From assembly GCA_030686995.1 (NCBI GenBank), contig CM060698.1, positions 139,392,606 to 139,456,605 on the forward strand: DNA of 64,000 nucleotides, given 5' to 3'. Origin of the DNA: Artemisia argyi. Lineage: Eukaryota > Streptophyta > Magnoliopsida > Asterales > Asteraceae. Positions 55,708-64,000 of this stretch are shown here, one piece after another. Position numbers and translations under genes: made by a program. The number at the start of each line of letters is the position of its first letter. The first letter of the stretch is position 1. The notes beneath the pieces are model-generated. The model was not told where the DNA came from. It made no database searches and was given only the letters and a program-made list of their open reading frames with translations.

Positions 55708-57000
55708 GTTAATGACAAGATTATGTTTCAATGAATCATTAAAGTGCGTGTTTGGGGAAATAAATAAATAAATAATAAATTAAAAAAAAAAGATACTTAC
55801 ATATTGAACACGAGCCTCATCCTGCAACCACATACCATCATTGTCGCAGTGTGTGTCGTAAAACGACTGGATGAGTGACGAGTATTGTTTGTCCTTGCTG
55901 TTCTCAAACTGTATATACACATGCATATATATAAGATGAAACAAATTAAAAATGGCAAATCAAACACCATATTTATTTTAATTAAACTTAAATACTTTTA
56001 TAAAATTAAAATTAATTACTTTTATATAATTATAATTAAATAATTTTATAAAAATAAAATACTTGTATAAAAATAAAATGTGTCTTACGTAGTCGTGGCG
56101 AAGAGCGGCAATGACTTGGAACCGTGGCGGCTGTACACCTTCAACTTCTTTCGGTTCTCCTTGTTCACAGCAGCACGCTTCAGGTTCTTATCATTCATGT
56201 AAAACTTGATATGCTCCTCCCACACAGATGGCTCGACGTTCGGAGGAGGGTTTCTTCGTATCTCATCTACTTTTTCAGGCCCACCCTCCCTGTCGAAGTA
56301 AACCCTCTTCATCGTGCCCTTGTTGTCGGAGTAGACCTTAGCAATGTACGCATTGAGGCCCGCCGAAATGGTTTTCCAATCGGGTGAGAGCATGTGGGTC
56401 TGCAAGTCGAAGAATTCCTGCAAACAAATTTAAACAAATATACACAATTAAACAAATTTAAATAAATGTACACATTCAAAGAATTAAATATAAAGATATA
56501 ATTAAAAGGAAAATAAAATAACTGACCCCGTGTCGGTTCATGAAGCCCTGTCGAGTCGCTTCGTCAAGTTTGTGCCAGGAGGGATAGTGCAACGGCAAGG
56601 ACCTAACCAGCTCGCCAACATAGTTACTGAACCATGCGCGGTTGGGCCCAACATGAGTAAATGTCCTCTGATCACGATACTCGAACTCGATTGATTGCGG
56701 GCCCGATTTAGTCACAGCTTTCCTGAGGTCTAAGTTTTTGTTGGCTTCACGGACCTGTACCCTGCCGCCATCCCGACCTCCACCCCTGCCGCCAGCTTGT
56801 CTCGCTCTACCTCCTCGTCGAGGTTTTTGTGACGAACCTACAATTGAAGTGAGTGAAAACGTTAAAAAATAACAAGTAACAAAATTCAAATTATCAAGTT
56901 TAATTTTCTTACCACTACGGTGACCGCTAGTAATCGAACGATAAGGTGGTGGTGGGTCATCGGCACCGTCACCACCGTGACCTCGCGCTACTGCTGCCAT
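55006..57000 (-). CDS. CACTA-2 Transposase_24 (Ptta/En/Spm) protein, multi-exon
   Basis: Starts at 57000 (MAAVARGHGGDGADDPPPPY). After an intron, GRARQAGGRGGGRDGGRVQV (RG-rich), TFTHVGPNRAWFSNYVGELV and LPLHYPSWHKLDEATRQGFM. Exon 56420-56090 has HMLSPDWKTISAGLNAYIAK, then KVDEIRRNPPPNVEPSVWEE (the conserved rP.g...ew..hv block). About 55910-55800 has QYSSLIQSFYDTHCDN. 55590-55400 has GANTPKGVAYTEEQILAMVL and GRGGVVPW. Last exon: EKKLAEAEKKIAEAEEKSRQ coiled coil, QIDLVTGFISSNPRW and a Gly/Ser/Asp tail to the stop at 55006-55008. This is the TNPA-like partner thought to bind subterminal repeats. I see no certain lesion; the splice into the last exon (near 55290-55305) is unclear. Confidence 0.7.
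55636..55704. repeat. (TA)n microsatellite in an intron of the CACTA-2 Transposase_24 gene
   Basis: About 65 bp of TA dinucleotide. Confidence 0.95.
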
Positions 57001-57167
57001 CTGTAAAAGTACAAGTTGAATTAACATATAGAAATTCGGGAACAAATTAACATAAGCATGCACACATTCAAATACATACACATTTAAAATAAATATACAC
57101 ATTTAAATAATCCATAACAATTTCATTCAAATAAGCTAAGTGTCGTTTTACAAGTTACAATTTAAGA

Positions 57168-60100
57168 TCAATCTGCTACATCTACATCACTATCATAAAC
57201 AGCATCAGTGACATCTTCAACTTCATCATCAGAATTGTTTGCATCAGAGTCTGCTAAATCATAAGGATCGTCGTCCTCATCATCAATAAATTCATCGTCG
57301 TCATCAACATGAATGATTGGTGGTGGTGCCTCAACTAACGTTGATCGACCATCGATATTTAAGGTTTCAAATGCCAAATCATTCAAATTAGCAAACAGTT
57401 GGAGATTCGATGAGTTGTTGCCATGTATCACATCATCATCGTCTTCTGCCACAATGACATCCCAGGTTGTGTTGTGATTCACTTCTTAGACGACCTTCCA
57501 ATGGAGTGGTCGTCTGGCAGGATCTTCAAGGTAGAAGACTTGCTTTGCTTGTGTTGCGAGAATGTAAGGTTGATCTTCAAACGCTGTGCTACATGCCCAA
57601 ATTTGTGTCATGTTGTTTCTAGTGTTATAACGTTCGACTCTACCTCTTTTGACCAAGTCGAACCACTTAACTCGAAACAGTACAACTTTGAACTGGGTAT
57701 ACGCGAACTCCTGAATTTCTTCTAGCTGACCATAATACATTTCTCCTTCCTTCTCGCTAGGAGAACGAATTCCGCTATTCTGAGTTGTACATTTTACATC
57801 GCGGCTGTGTACAACAAACTTCACACCGTTGACTACGCAAGAGTGAACTGAGGTTACGGTCGATAATGGTCCACAAACCAAAGCGAATAAGTCGGGAGTA
57901 CAACTTGGGTCATTGTCTGTGTAAAGTTTACCGATCTATGAACAAAGATAAGAATAGATGGAGATGAGTAATATATATAGTCGTTATTTATACAAGGAAA
58001 TACATATAATAAGTTTACCTTCGTCTGAAACCATCTAGGAAATTCTTGTTGCATGTCGCTATCAGGATGTTCACTGAAAATGGACATGATATTAGAATTA
58101 ATCGAAAAGATAACTTGGGAAAAAGAAATTTCAAAATAAAAACGCGTACGTCTCGAACTCGTTCATGTACGCGTCGATATCAGGACTGTTGTGAAGTACA
58201 TACCATATCACTTTCTTCATTTCTTGGAGACCTAACCGAATAATTGTCACTTTACCAGACGTTTTACATAGTGATCGGAACACCTGGAAATCACTTGTTG
58301 GGCGAGGACAGCCCTGAGATGCAGTGGGACGATTAAATTTCGTCCCAATTTCGCCTCGAAAATAACGAGAACAAAAAGTTAATGCTTCGTCTGCAACATA
58401 ACCCTCCGCTATTGAACCTTCCGGCTTAGCTTTATTTCGTACATAGTTTTTTAGCTTCTTCATGTATCTTTCAAATGGATACATCCACCGAAATAAAACA
58501 GGCCCGCCTTGAAGAGCCTCTTCAGGTAAATGCATAACCAAGTGAATCATAATGTCAAAAAAAGCAGGAGGATATATTTGCTAGAGACTGCACAAAATTT
58601 TGATCAAATGGTCTTTAGCTTTCACCATGTCATTCACCATCAAAGTTCGGGCACAAATTTGCTTAAAGAATGAGATTAATGGTGTATAAGTCGGTGTGTC
58701 CAGGTATTGCTGAAGTCCATAAGGAAGTAACCGTTGCATCATTATATGACAGTCATGAGACTTCATACCCGTTATATTGTTATCATCTTTGGTCACTTTC
58801 GACTTGAACTTGGATCCGAACCCATCTGGCAGTTTAATTGTTTTGATGTATTGACAGAACAGTTTTCTTTTATCGGGTGTGAGGGAGTACTTAGCTTGAG
58901 GCTTCGAGCACTTCCCGTTTTGTTTGTTTTCGAGCCACAACTCCTGTCGAATGCCCAAAGCTTGCAAGTCTTGTCTTGCCTTAGCGGTGTCTTTAGATTT
59001 GTCATTCATTAACAAAGTGTTCAAGATACTCTCCAACACATTTTTTTCGATATGCATGACATCTAAATTGTGTTTTAGAGTAAGAGAAGACCAATATTCA
59101 AGCTCGTAGAAAATAGACCGTTTAGTCCAGTTCAGGTTGGTTGTAGTATTACGTTTTATCTTCCCACCCCCATAATCTGGATCTTTCCCCGGCAAACGTG
59201 TGGGCAATATTTCAAGTTGAGTCAAGATATCAGCCGGAGTATCTTTTTTAGGAGGATTTGTAAAATCAGGTGCACCATTGAATGTAGTAGTATCCCTCCT
59301 CCATTTATGGTTTTTTTTAAGAATCTTCTATGGCCAACATAACCTATTTTGCTTATCACACGCGTAGCCGGGAGTGCCTACTTTGCATGTAGGGCATGCG
59401 TAGTAACCTTGCCCACTCCAACCTGACAAACTACTACGAGCAGGAAAATCATTGATGGTCCATAAAAGCATCGCTCTCATGTTGAATTCTTTGCCTGTAA
59501 TAGCGTCCATAGTCGGGACACCTGGTTTTTTCCATAATTTCTGAAGGTCATCAATCAAAGGCTTTAAGTAAACATCAATGTCCTTCGCGGGTGATTTAGG
59601 TCCAGGAATCAACAACGTCAGCATCAAAGTAGTCTCTTTCATGCATAACCACGGAGGCAAGTTGTATGTTATTAAGATAACATGCCACATGCTGTAAGTC
59701 TGACTAAGGTTGCCGAACGGATTGAAACCATCAGCAGCCAACCCTAATCGAACGTTTCTCGGTTCGTTAGCAAATTCAGAATATTTACCGCTGTCAAACT
59801 TCTGCCATGCTTCACCATCAACCGGGTGTTGCATCATACCATTTACCATAGACTTTCCAGTAGCATGCCAAGTCATATGTTTTGTGGTGTGAATAGATTT
59901 ATACAAACGTTGTAGCCTAGGAATGATAGAAAAGTAACGCAACAGCTTGTTAGGAACTTTCTTCCCCGTTGTGTTCTTGTTTTCCATCTACTCGTTTTAC
60001 AGACCGGACAATACTCCTAATCTTCGGCACCAGTCCCCCGATATAAAAAGCAATCATTTTCACAAGCATGTATCGACTCATACCCTAACCTGACCTTTTT

Positions 60101-60729
60101 AAATGTTTTTTTTTATAGCAGAGTATGATGGTGAGATTGTAACCTAACCTGGGAGGAAATACCTCCTGGAGAAATTTTAGCGTATTGTTAAATGAAGTAT
60201 CACTCCATTTACCGCTGACCTTGAGATGCGTAAACTTTGACATAAAATCCAAGGTTGTCATAAAGTCACAACCCGGGTAAAGAGGTTCGGTGGAACTGGC
60301 AAGTAACTCTTCATACTCGTTATGTACAGGAGGTGTCGTTGCTGGAGCTGGCTCGTTACTTGTCTCGCCAATATTTGGAGGAGTTGGCTCATTTTGTTCA
60401 TTATTTAAAGGAATATCAAAAATATCATTAATGCACGCACGCATGTCACTCATCTCATATTGTGTTGTGTTATCTTGTATAGGAAGAGGATCCGGTTCAC
60501 CGTGTTCACGCCATTGTGTATAAGTTGGGTCCCACCCATTTTGGCTTATGTGGCTTTTAAGTATGTCGAGAGATACCCATGGAACATTACAACAAAGACG
60601 ACATGGACATTTTATGTTGCCGTAACTATTCAATAACGGCTGGCAATGTTCAACGAATGCGGCAAGACCATCAAAAAACTCTTTTGAAACACGACTGTCT
60701 AAACGGGTCCAACTCTTATCAAGTATCAT
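57168..60729 (-). pseudogene. CACTA-2 TNP2-type transposase, full-length span but broken
   Basis: 60729-60085 has a Transpos_assoc-like start (MILDKSWTRL, KCPCRLCCN). A frame shift in an A-run near 60107 precedes SIHACENDCFLYRG. 59987-59328 carries Transposase_21: LLRYFSIIPRLQRLY, AADGFNPFGNLSQTYSMW, NLPPWLCMKE, GPKSPAKDIDVYLKPL, TINDFPARSSLSGW. Another frame shift at about 59345 leads to GHRRFLKKNHKWRRD. 59225-58582 has HNLDVMHIEKNVLES and MKSHDCHIMMQRLLP, then TAG at 58579-58581, then QIYPPAFFDIMIHLVMHLPE, WMYPFERYMKKLKNYV and KPEGSIAEGYVADEA. Smaller exons follow (58085-58020, 57890-57490) with WFDL and YILATQAKQVFYLED (DUF4216 type), and an acidic tail ending at 57168. It retains the C-terminal half absent from CACTA-1, but at least three lesions make it inactive. 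Confidence 0.85.
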
Positions 60730-60886
60730 AACTGCATATTGTTTTGTTCAACTCTTAGTTATTACACATTCAAAATATTCGACACATAAACACATATAAC
60801 CATGGAATAAAGGAAAGTTGTTTTGTTCACCTAATGCAACTATGGAAGGCAATCCTAACCCACTCTTTGAATGATTCATCTCATAT

Positions 60887-61120
60887 ATGAATGCGTATAA
60901 CTGATTTACTATCTGAGAAAATTTCGGCAGCATTTCCCCTCAACTCCCCAAATATGTGCATTAAAGACATATTCGTAGGAGTAAAGGAGAAACACTGTCG
61001 AAATCATCTCAAATAGTAAATCAATTATACGCATCCATATCCTAAATGAGACAAAACATTCAAAAAGCAGTTCAAACAGGGGACTTTCCGAAATTAATTT
61101 CTAATAAATTAATTTCGGAC
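60887..61120 (-). promoter_or_regulatory. Conserved inverted repeat upstream of CACTA-2 tnp2
   Basis: Shares CAGCATTTCCCCTCAACTCC and the flanking arm pattern (ACTATTTGAGATGATTTCG / CGAAATTTTCTCAGATAGT on -) with CACTA-1 12098-12260, then AATGAGACAAAA(C/T)ATTCAAAA and a TTAATTTCGGACGGG phrase. The arms have diverged between the elements but remain mutually complementary, which points to conserved RNA or DNA structure. Confidence 0.6.
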
Positions 61121-61235
61121 GGGTTTTCTATAGGATGATTAACTTCGGACGGGGACTTTCCAAAATTAATCACTAAAATCCTAAAACATTCACAAAAGTC
61201 TAACAATAGCATATATTTTAAGTTAAACAATTAGA

Positions 61236-61515
61236 CTATAAACAATTGTTTGATTTTCGGTTTATGTTTCATAAAACTATTTTGTTATTTTGAAACTTGC
61301 TTTTGTGACTTATTTTTGAAACTATTATGAAACATAAGCCGAAAACCAAACAATATATCTACGGGCTTATGGCTTATTTGGTTTTCAGCTTATGTTTCAT
61401 AAGCTTATTTTTTTTTTACTTATTTTGAAACTATTTAAGCTAAAAAGTTTCAAAATAAGCCATAAAAATTAAGCTTGTGAAACATAAGCCGAAAACCAAA
61501 CAAACCATAAGCCCG
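61236..61515. mobile_element. Two adjacent palindromic MITEs of one family inside CACTA-2
   Basis: First hairpin about 61245-61350 (TTTTCGGTTTATGTTTCATAA with its complement TTATGAAACATAAGCCGAAAA). Second about 61361-61513 (GGGCTTATGGCTTATTTGG ... CAAACCATAAGCCC, with GTTTTCAGCTTATGTTTCATA). Both belong to a CTTATGTTTCATAAG-type family. Further AACCAAACGC tandem words follow to about 61780. Confidence 0.7.
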
Positions 61516-61520
61516 TTATA

Positions 61521-62085
61521 TAAGCAGAAACATAATCAATCCGCAAAAATTCTAACGCAAAACATAAGCCATAATATTTTTCAAAACCTTACAATTAACC
61601 AATATATTAAAACTAGTATACCATATATACTAACCAAACGCCAACTAAGCCATAATATTTAACCAATACTAACTTCATATTTTTAAAATACTAACCAATA
61701 TATACTAACCAAACGCCAACTAACATTTAACCAAACGCAACCAAACAACTAACCAAACGCAATATCTACAACTACTAACTAAACTAAATACTAGTTTAAT
61801 ATTTGCACCTTCGGCCAACCCACCCAATATCCTACGGCTAGTTCAATACCAAGTCCCCCAAGGTGCTATTTGCACCGTGGGTACACAATGAGCACAACCG
61901 ACCTTGGTTGTGTCGTAAACTAATACTTAATCACATTTCACAATCCGCAACAATCCCTTTTATATCAAAACCTAATATACTAACCAAAGTCCAACATACT
62001 ATATCAAAACCTAATATACTAACCAAAGTCCAACATACTATACTGATATGTAAAAAATAATATGGATACGAAAAAAAACAACATA
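61521..62085. other. CACTA-2 5' non-coding region
   Basis: Low-complexity AACCAAACGCCAACTAA repeats (61630-61790) and an exact tandem 36-bp repeat (TATCAAAACCTAATATACTA at 61961 and again about 36 bp later). Confidence 0.6.
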
Positions 62086-62087
62086 CT

Positions 62088-62235
62088 GTCTCGGCTGTGG
62101 TCTCGGGCTCTCGGCTGTGGTCTCGGGCACGGGCTGTGACCTCCGGCTGTGGTCTCGGGCTCTCGGCTGTGGTCTCGGGCATGGGCTATGACCTCCGGCT
62201 GTAGTCTCGGGCTGCGGTCCCGGGCTCGGGCTACA
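62088..62235. repeat. GC-rich minisatellite (TCTCGGGCTCTCGGCTGTGG units)
   Basis: About nine imperfect ~17-20 bp units with core CGGCTGTGGTCTCGGGC, just upstream of the CACTA-2 subterminal motif. Confidence 0.85.
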
Positions 62236-62564
62236 TTAAAAGAGAGCACATTTATATCTCAAAAGTTTTAAAAAAACTGTTGTCGTCGACATGTCGTCGG
62301 GATTCCAAAAGTTATTAAAAAAAATAAAAAAAGAGACACATTACCTGTCTCGCTACGTACTGTCTCAGCTCTCAGCTCTCCCTAGCTACTGTCTCCGGGT
62401 CTCAGCTGTATTAAAAAAAAAAAAAACTAAAAAACAGAAACAAAATTAATACAAAATTAACACTTAAATTAAACAAATTAATACAAAACAATAACAAAAA
62501 TCAAAAAATAAAAAATTAATCAAAAAAAAAAAATTACCTGCGATGGTTTATTTTTCAAGAAAGA

Positions 62565-62824
62565 AAGGGGGGGGGGGGGGAGGGGGGGGGGGAGGAAGAA
62601 GGGGAAGAATTAAACATGTGAAGGGTTGGGGAAGAATTAAACAAATGAGGGGGGAAGGTGGTGCACAGTGGTGGTTGTGTGGTGGTGGTGGTAAATGTGG
62701 TGGTGTTGTTGGGGTGGAGCGCGGTGGTGGTGGTGGTGGTATAATGTGGTGGTGTTGTAGGGGTGGAGGAGTGGTGGAGGTGGAGGTGGTGTGGTGGTGG
62801 TGGAGTGCTGTGGTGGTGGTACAA
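62565..62824. repeat. G-rich tract: G-runs and (GGT)n
   Basis: Runs of 11-12 G at 62568-62592 and dense GGTGGT/GGTGGA repeats from 62650 to 62822. Gly-rich and His/Thr-rich ORFs here are artefacts. Strong G-quadruplex potential on the + strand. Confidence 0.9.
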
Positions 62825-62899
62825 TCGCCGGAGAGAAATAAAATCGATGGTTTATTTTTTTTTTCTAAGTTATGACAAATAATTTGACCAGATCTGGTT

Positions 62900-63085
62900 T
62901 TGGTATAACTTTTTTTATCCCGTCGACATGTTGACGGGAATAGAAAGGAACTTTTTATATTTTTAATAGTCCCGTCGACATGTAGACGGTAATATTGCGT
63001 TATTTTGTCGTTTTCGTGTTTGGCGGGACGTATTAAATTTTCACAAAAATTTTGGCGGTTATATTCCCGTCGACATGTCGACGGG
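62900..63085. repeat. Right subterminal repeats of CACTA-2
   Basis: CCCGTCGACATG(T/TT)GACGGGAA-type palindromes at about 62920, 62972 and 63067, plus GTCGTCGACATGTCGTCGGG at 62281. Confidence 0.75.
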
Positions 63086-63380
63086 AAAATAACTTTTATT
63101 AAAAAATATATTTATAATAAATACTTTTATAAAATTACTTTATTATAAATACTTTTATAAAATTACTTTAATATAATTAAAAAAATTTATTTATTATAAA
63201 TACTTTTATAAAATATTAAAAAATAAGTTTTATAAAATTAATAAACTAAATTTATATAATTAAAAAAAATTATTTATTATAAATACATTTATACAATTAA
63301 AAATATATATATATTTAAAATTAATTACTTATATTATAATTAAAAAAAATCATTTATTAAAATATAAAATAAAATTAGAT
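63086..63380. repeat. AT-rich simple-repeat region
   Basis: Tandem-like TTATAAATACTTTTATAAAATTA units, resembling the AT intron text at 55975-56070. Confidence 0.7.
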
Positions 63381-64000
63381 GTTAAACGAACGAGTCGAGA
63401 TGCAATGGTTATACATGAGTTGTTAAACGAACGAGTCGAGATGCAATGGTTATACATGAGATGTTAAACGAACGAGTCGAGATGCTATGGTTATACATGA
63501 GATGTTAAACGAACGAGTCGAGATGCAATGGTTATACATGAGGTGTTAAACGAACGAGTCGAGATGCAATGGTTATACATGAGATGTTAAACGAACGAGT
63601 CGAGATGCAATGGTTATACATGAGATGTTAAACGAACGAGTCGAGATGCAATGGTTATACATGAGATGTTAAACGAACGAGTCGAGATGCAATGGTTATA
63701 CATGAGATGTTAAACGAACGAGTCGAGATGCTATGGTTATACATGAGATGTTAAACGAACGAGTCGAGATGCTATGGTTATACATGAGATGTTAAACGAA
63801 CGAGTCGAGATGCTATGGTTATACATGAGATGTTAAACGAACGAGTCGAGATGCAATGGTTATACATGAGATGTTAAACGAACGAGTCGAGATGCAATGG
63901 TTATACATGAGATGTTAAACGAACGAGTCGAGATGCAATGGTTATACATGAGATGTTAAACGAACGAGTCGAGATGCAATGGTTATACATGAGATGTTAA
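63381..64000. repeat. 41-bp satellite array, at least 15 units, running off the window
   Basis: Unit begins GTTAAACGAACGAGTCGAGA and ends GGTTATACATGAGAT; period exactly 41 bp from 63381 to the edge. Variation is confined to a few positions (GCAATGG versus GCTATGG; GAGAT, GAGTT, GAGGT). Units 3 and 9-11 carry GCTATGG. There is no unique spacer between units, so it is not a CRISPR-type array. Total length unknown. Confidence 0.97.

Larger units (their letters stand above)
54188..64000 (-). mobile_element. CACTA-2: second CACTA family, left end present, right end beyond the window
   Basis: Starts CACTAGTAAAAACGAGG at 54188. Subterminal palindromes CCCGTCGACATGTCGACGGG (and variants) cluster at 54234-54620 and again at 62284-63084. 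Genes on the - strand in CACTA order: tnp2 (57168-60729, broken), then Transposase_24 (55006-57000). The motif cluster on the right shows the element continues at least to 63085; no GTTTTTACTAGTG terminus is seen before 64000. The flanking 3-bp duplication cannot be tested. Confidence 0.8.

Noticed and set aside
62543..62875. Glycine-rich ORF (+) and His/Thr/Pro-rich ORF (-)
   Set aside because: Translation of G-runs and GGT repeats.
63381..64000. Regular repeats resembling a CRISPR array
   Set aside because: Units are contiguous 41-bp tandem copies with no unique spacers, in a plant genome; this is a satellite.

Overview
The window is a stretch of plant nuclear genome built from a decayed tandem cluster of L-type lectin receptor kinase (LecRK) genes on the + strand and many nested transposable elements. 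Introns, plant receptor kinases, CACTA, hAT and Tourist-like DNA elements, LTR retrotransposons and (TA)n tracts all mark a plant. A long coiled-coil ORF at 43-45.5 kb resembles the gag-side extension I recall from Copia polyproteins of Anthemideae (Tanacetum, Artemisia, Chrysanthemum relatives), so Asteraceae is likely and Anthemideae plausible. No intact single-copy host gene is visible.

Layout. 0-0.9 kb: 3' end of LecRK copy 1, its tail split by a 147-bp-arm foldback element. 1.5-1.9 kb: Tourist-like MITE. 2.9-13.1 kb: complete CACTA element (CACTA-1) with CTC target duplication, carrying a truncated tnp2 and a multi-exon Transposase_24-like/Ulp1-protease gene, both on the - strand. 13.4-22.9 kb: LecRK copy 2, with a nonsense codon and a young 7.7-kb LTR element lacking visible coding capacity (5-bp TSD GAAAA). 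23-26 kb: a LecRK kinase relic, hAT MITEs (one nested in another, both with 8-bp TSDs) and a Helitron-like end. 25.9-30.8 kb: a nearly identical ~494-bp LecRK 5' segment occurs twice, flanking a block that starts like a CACTA element and holds exon-like fragments of three unrelated host genes (PPR, XAP5/XCT, LRRC40-like LRR), all on the - strand. 30.5-32.1 kb: LecRK copy 3, with one nonsense codon and an altered HRD motif. 32.8-33.2 kb: LINE remnant. 36.4-38.4 kb: probable solo LTR. 39.8-53.3 kb: 13.5-kb Copia-like element with TSD CAAGC, a coiled-coil ORF, no recognisable pol, and repeated polypurine tracts; a hAT MITE and a solo LTR are nested in it. 54.2-64 kb: a second CACTA family (CACTA-2) with CGTCGACATGTCGACG subterminal repeats, a pseudogenised full-length tnp2, a Transposase_24 gene and a 41-bp satellite at the window edge. 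Its right end lies outside the window.

How the parts relate. The LecRK copies share architecture (signal peptide, lectin-like ectodomain, TM, kinase, hydrophobic tail), but each carries different lesions, so the cluster looks like a birth-and-death array used repeatedly as an insertion target. CACTA-1 and CACTA-2 each encode the two usual CACTA proteins and share a conserved hairpin upstream of tnp2. The two large LTR elements look non-autonomous and would depend on proteins supplied elsewhere. The most unusual objects are the three-gene capture block between duplicated LecRK halves and the repeated PPT-like tracts in both non-autonomous LTR elements.
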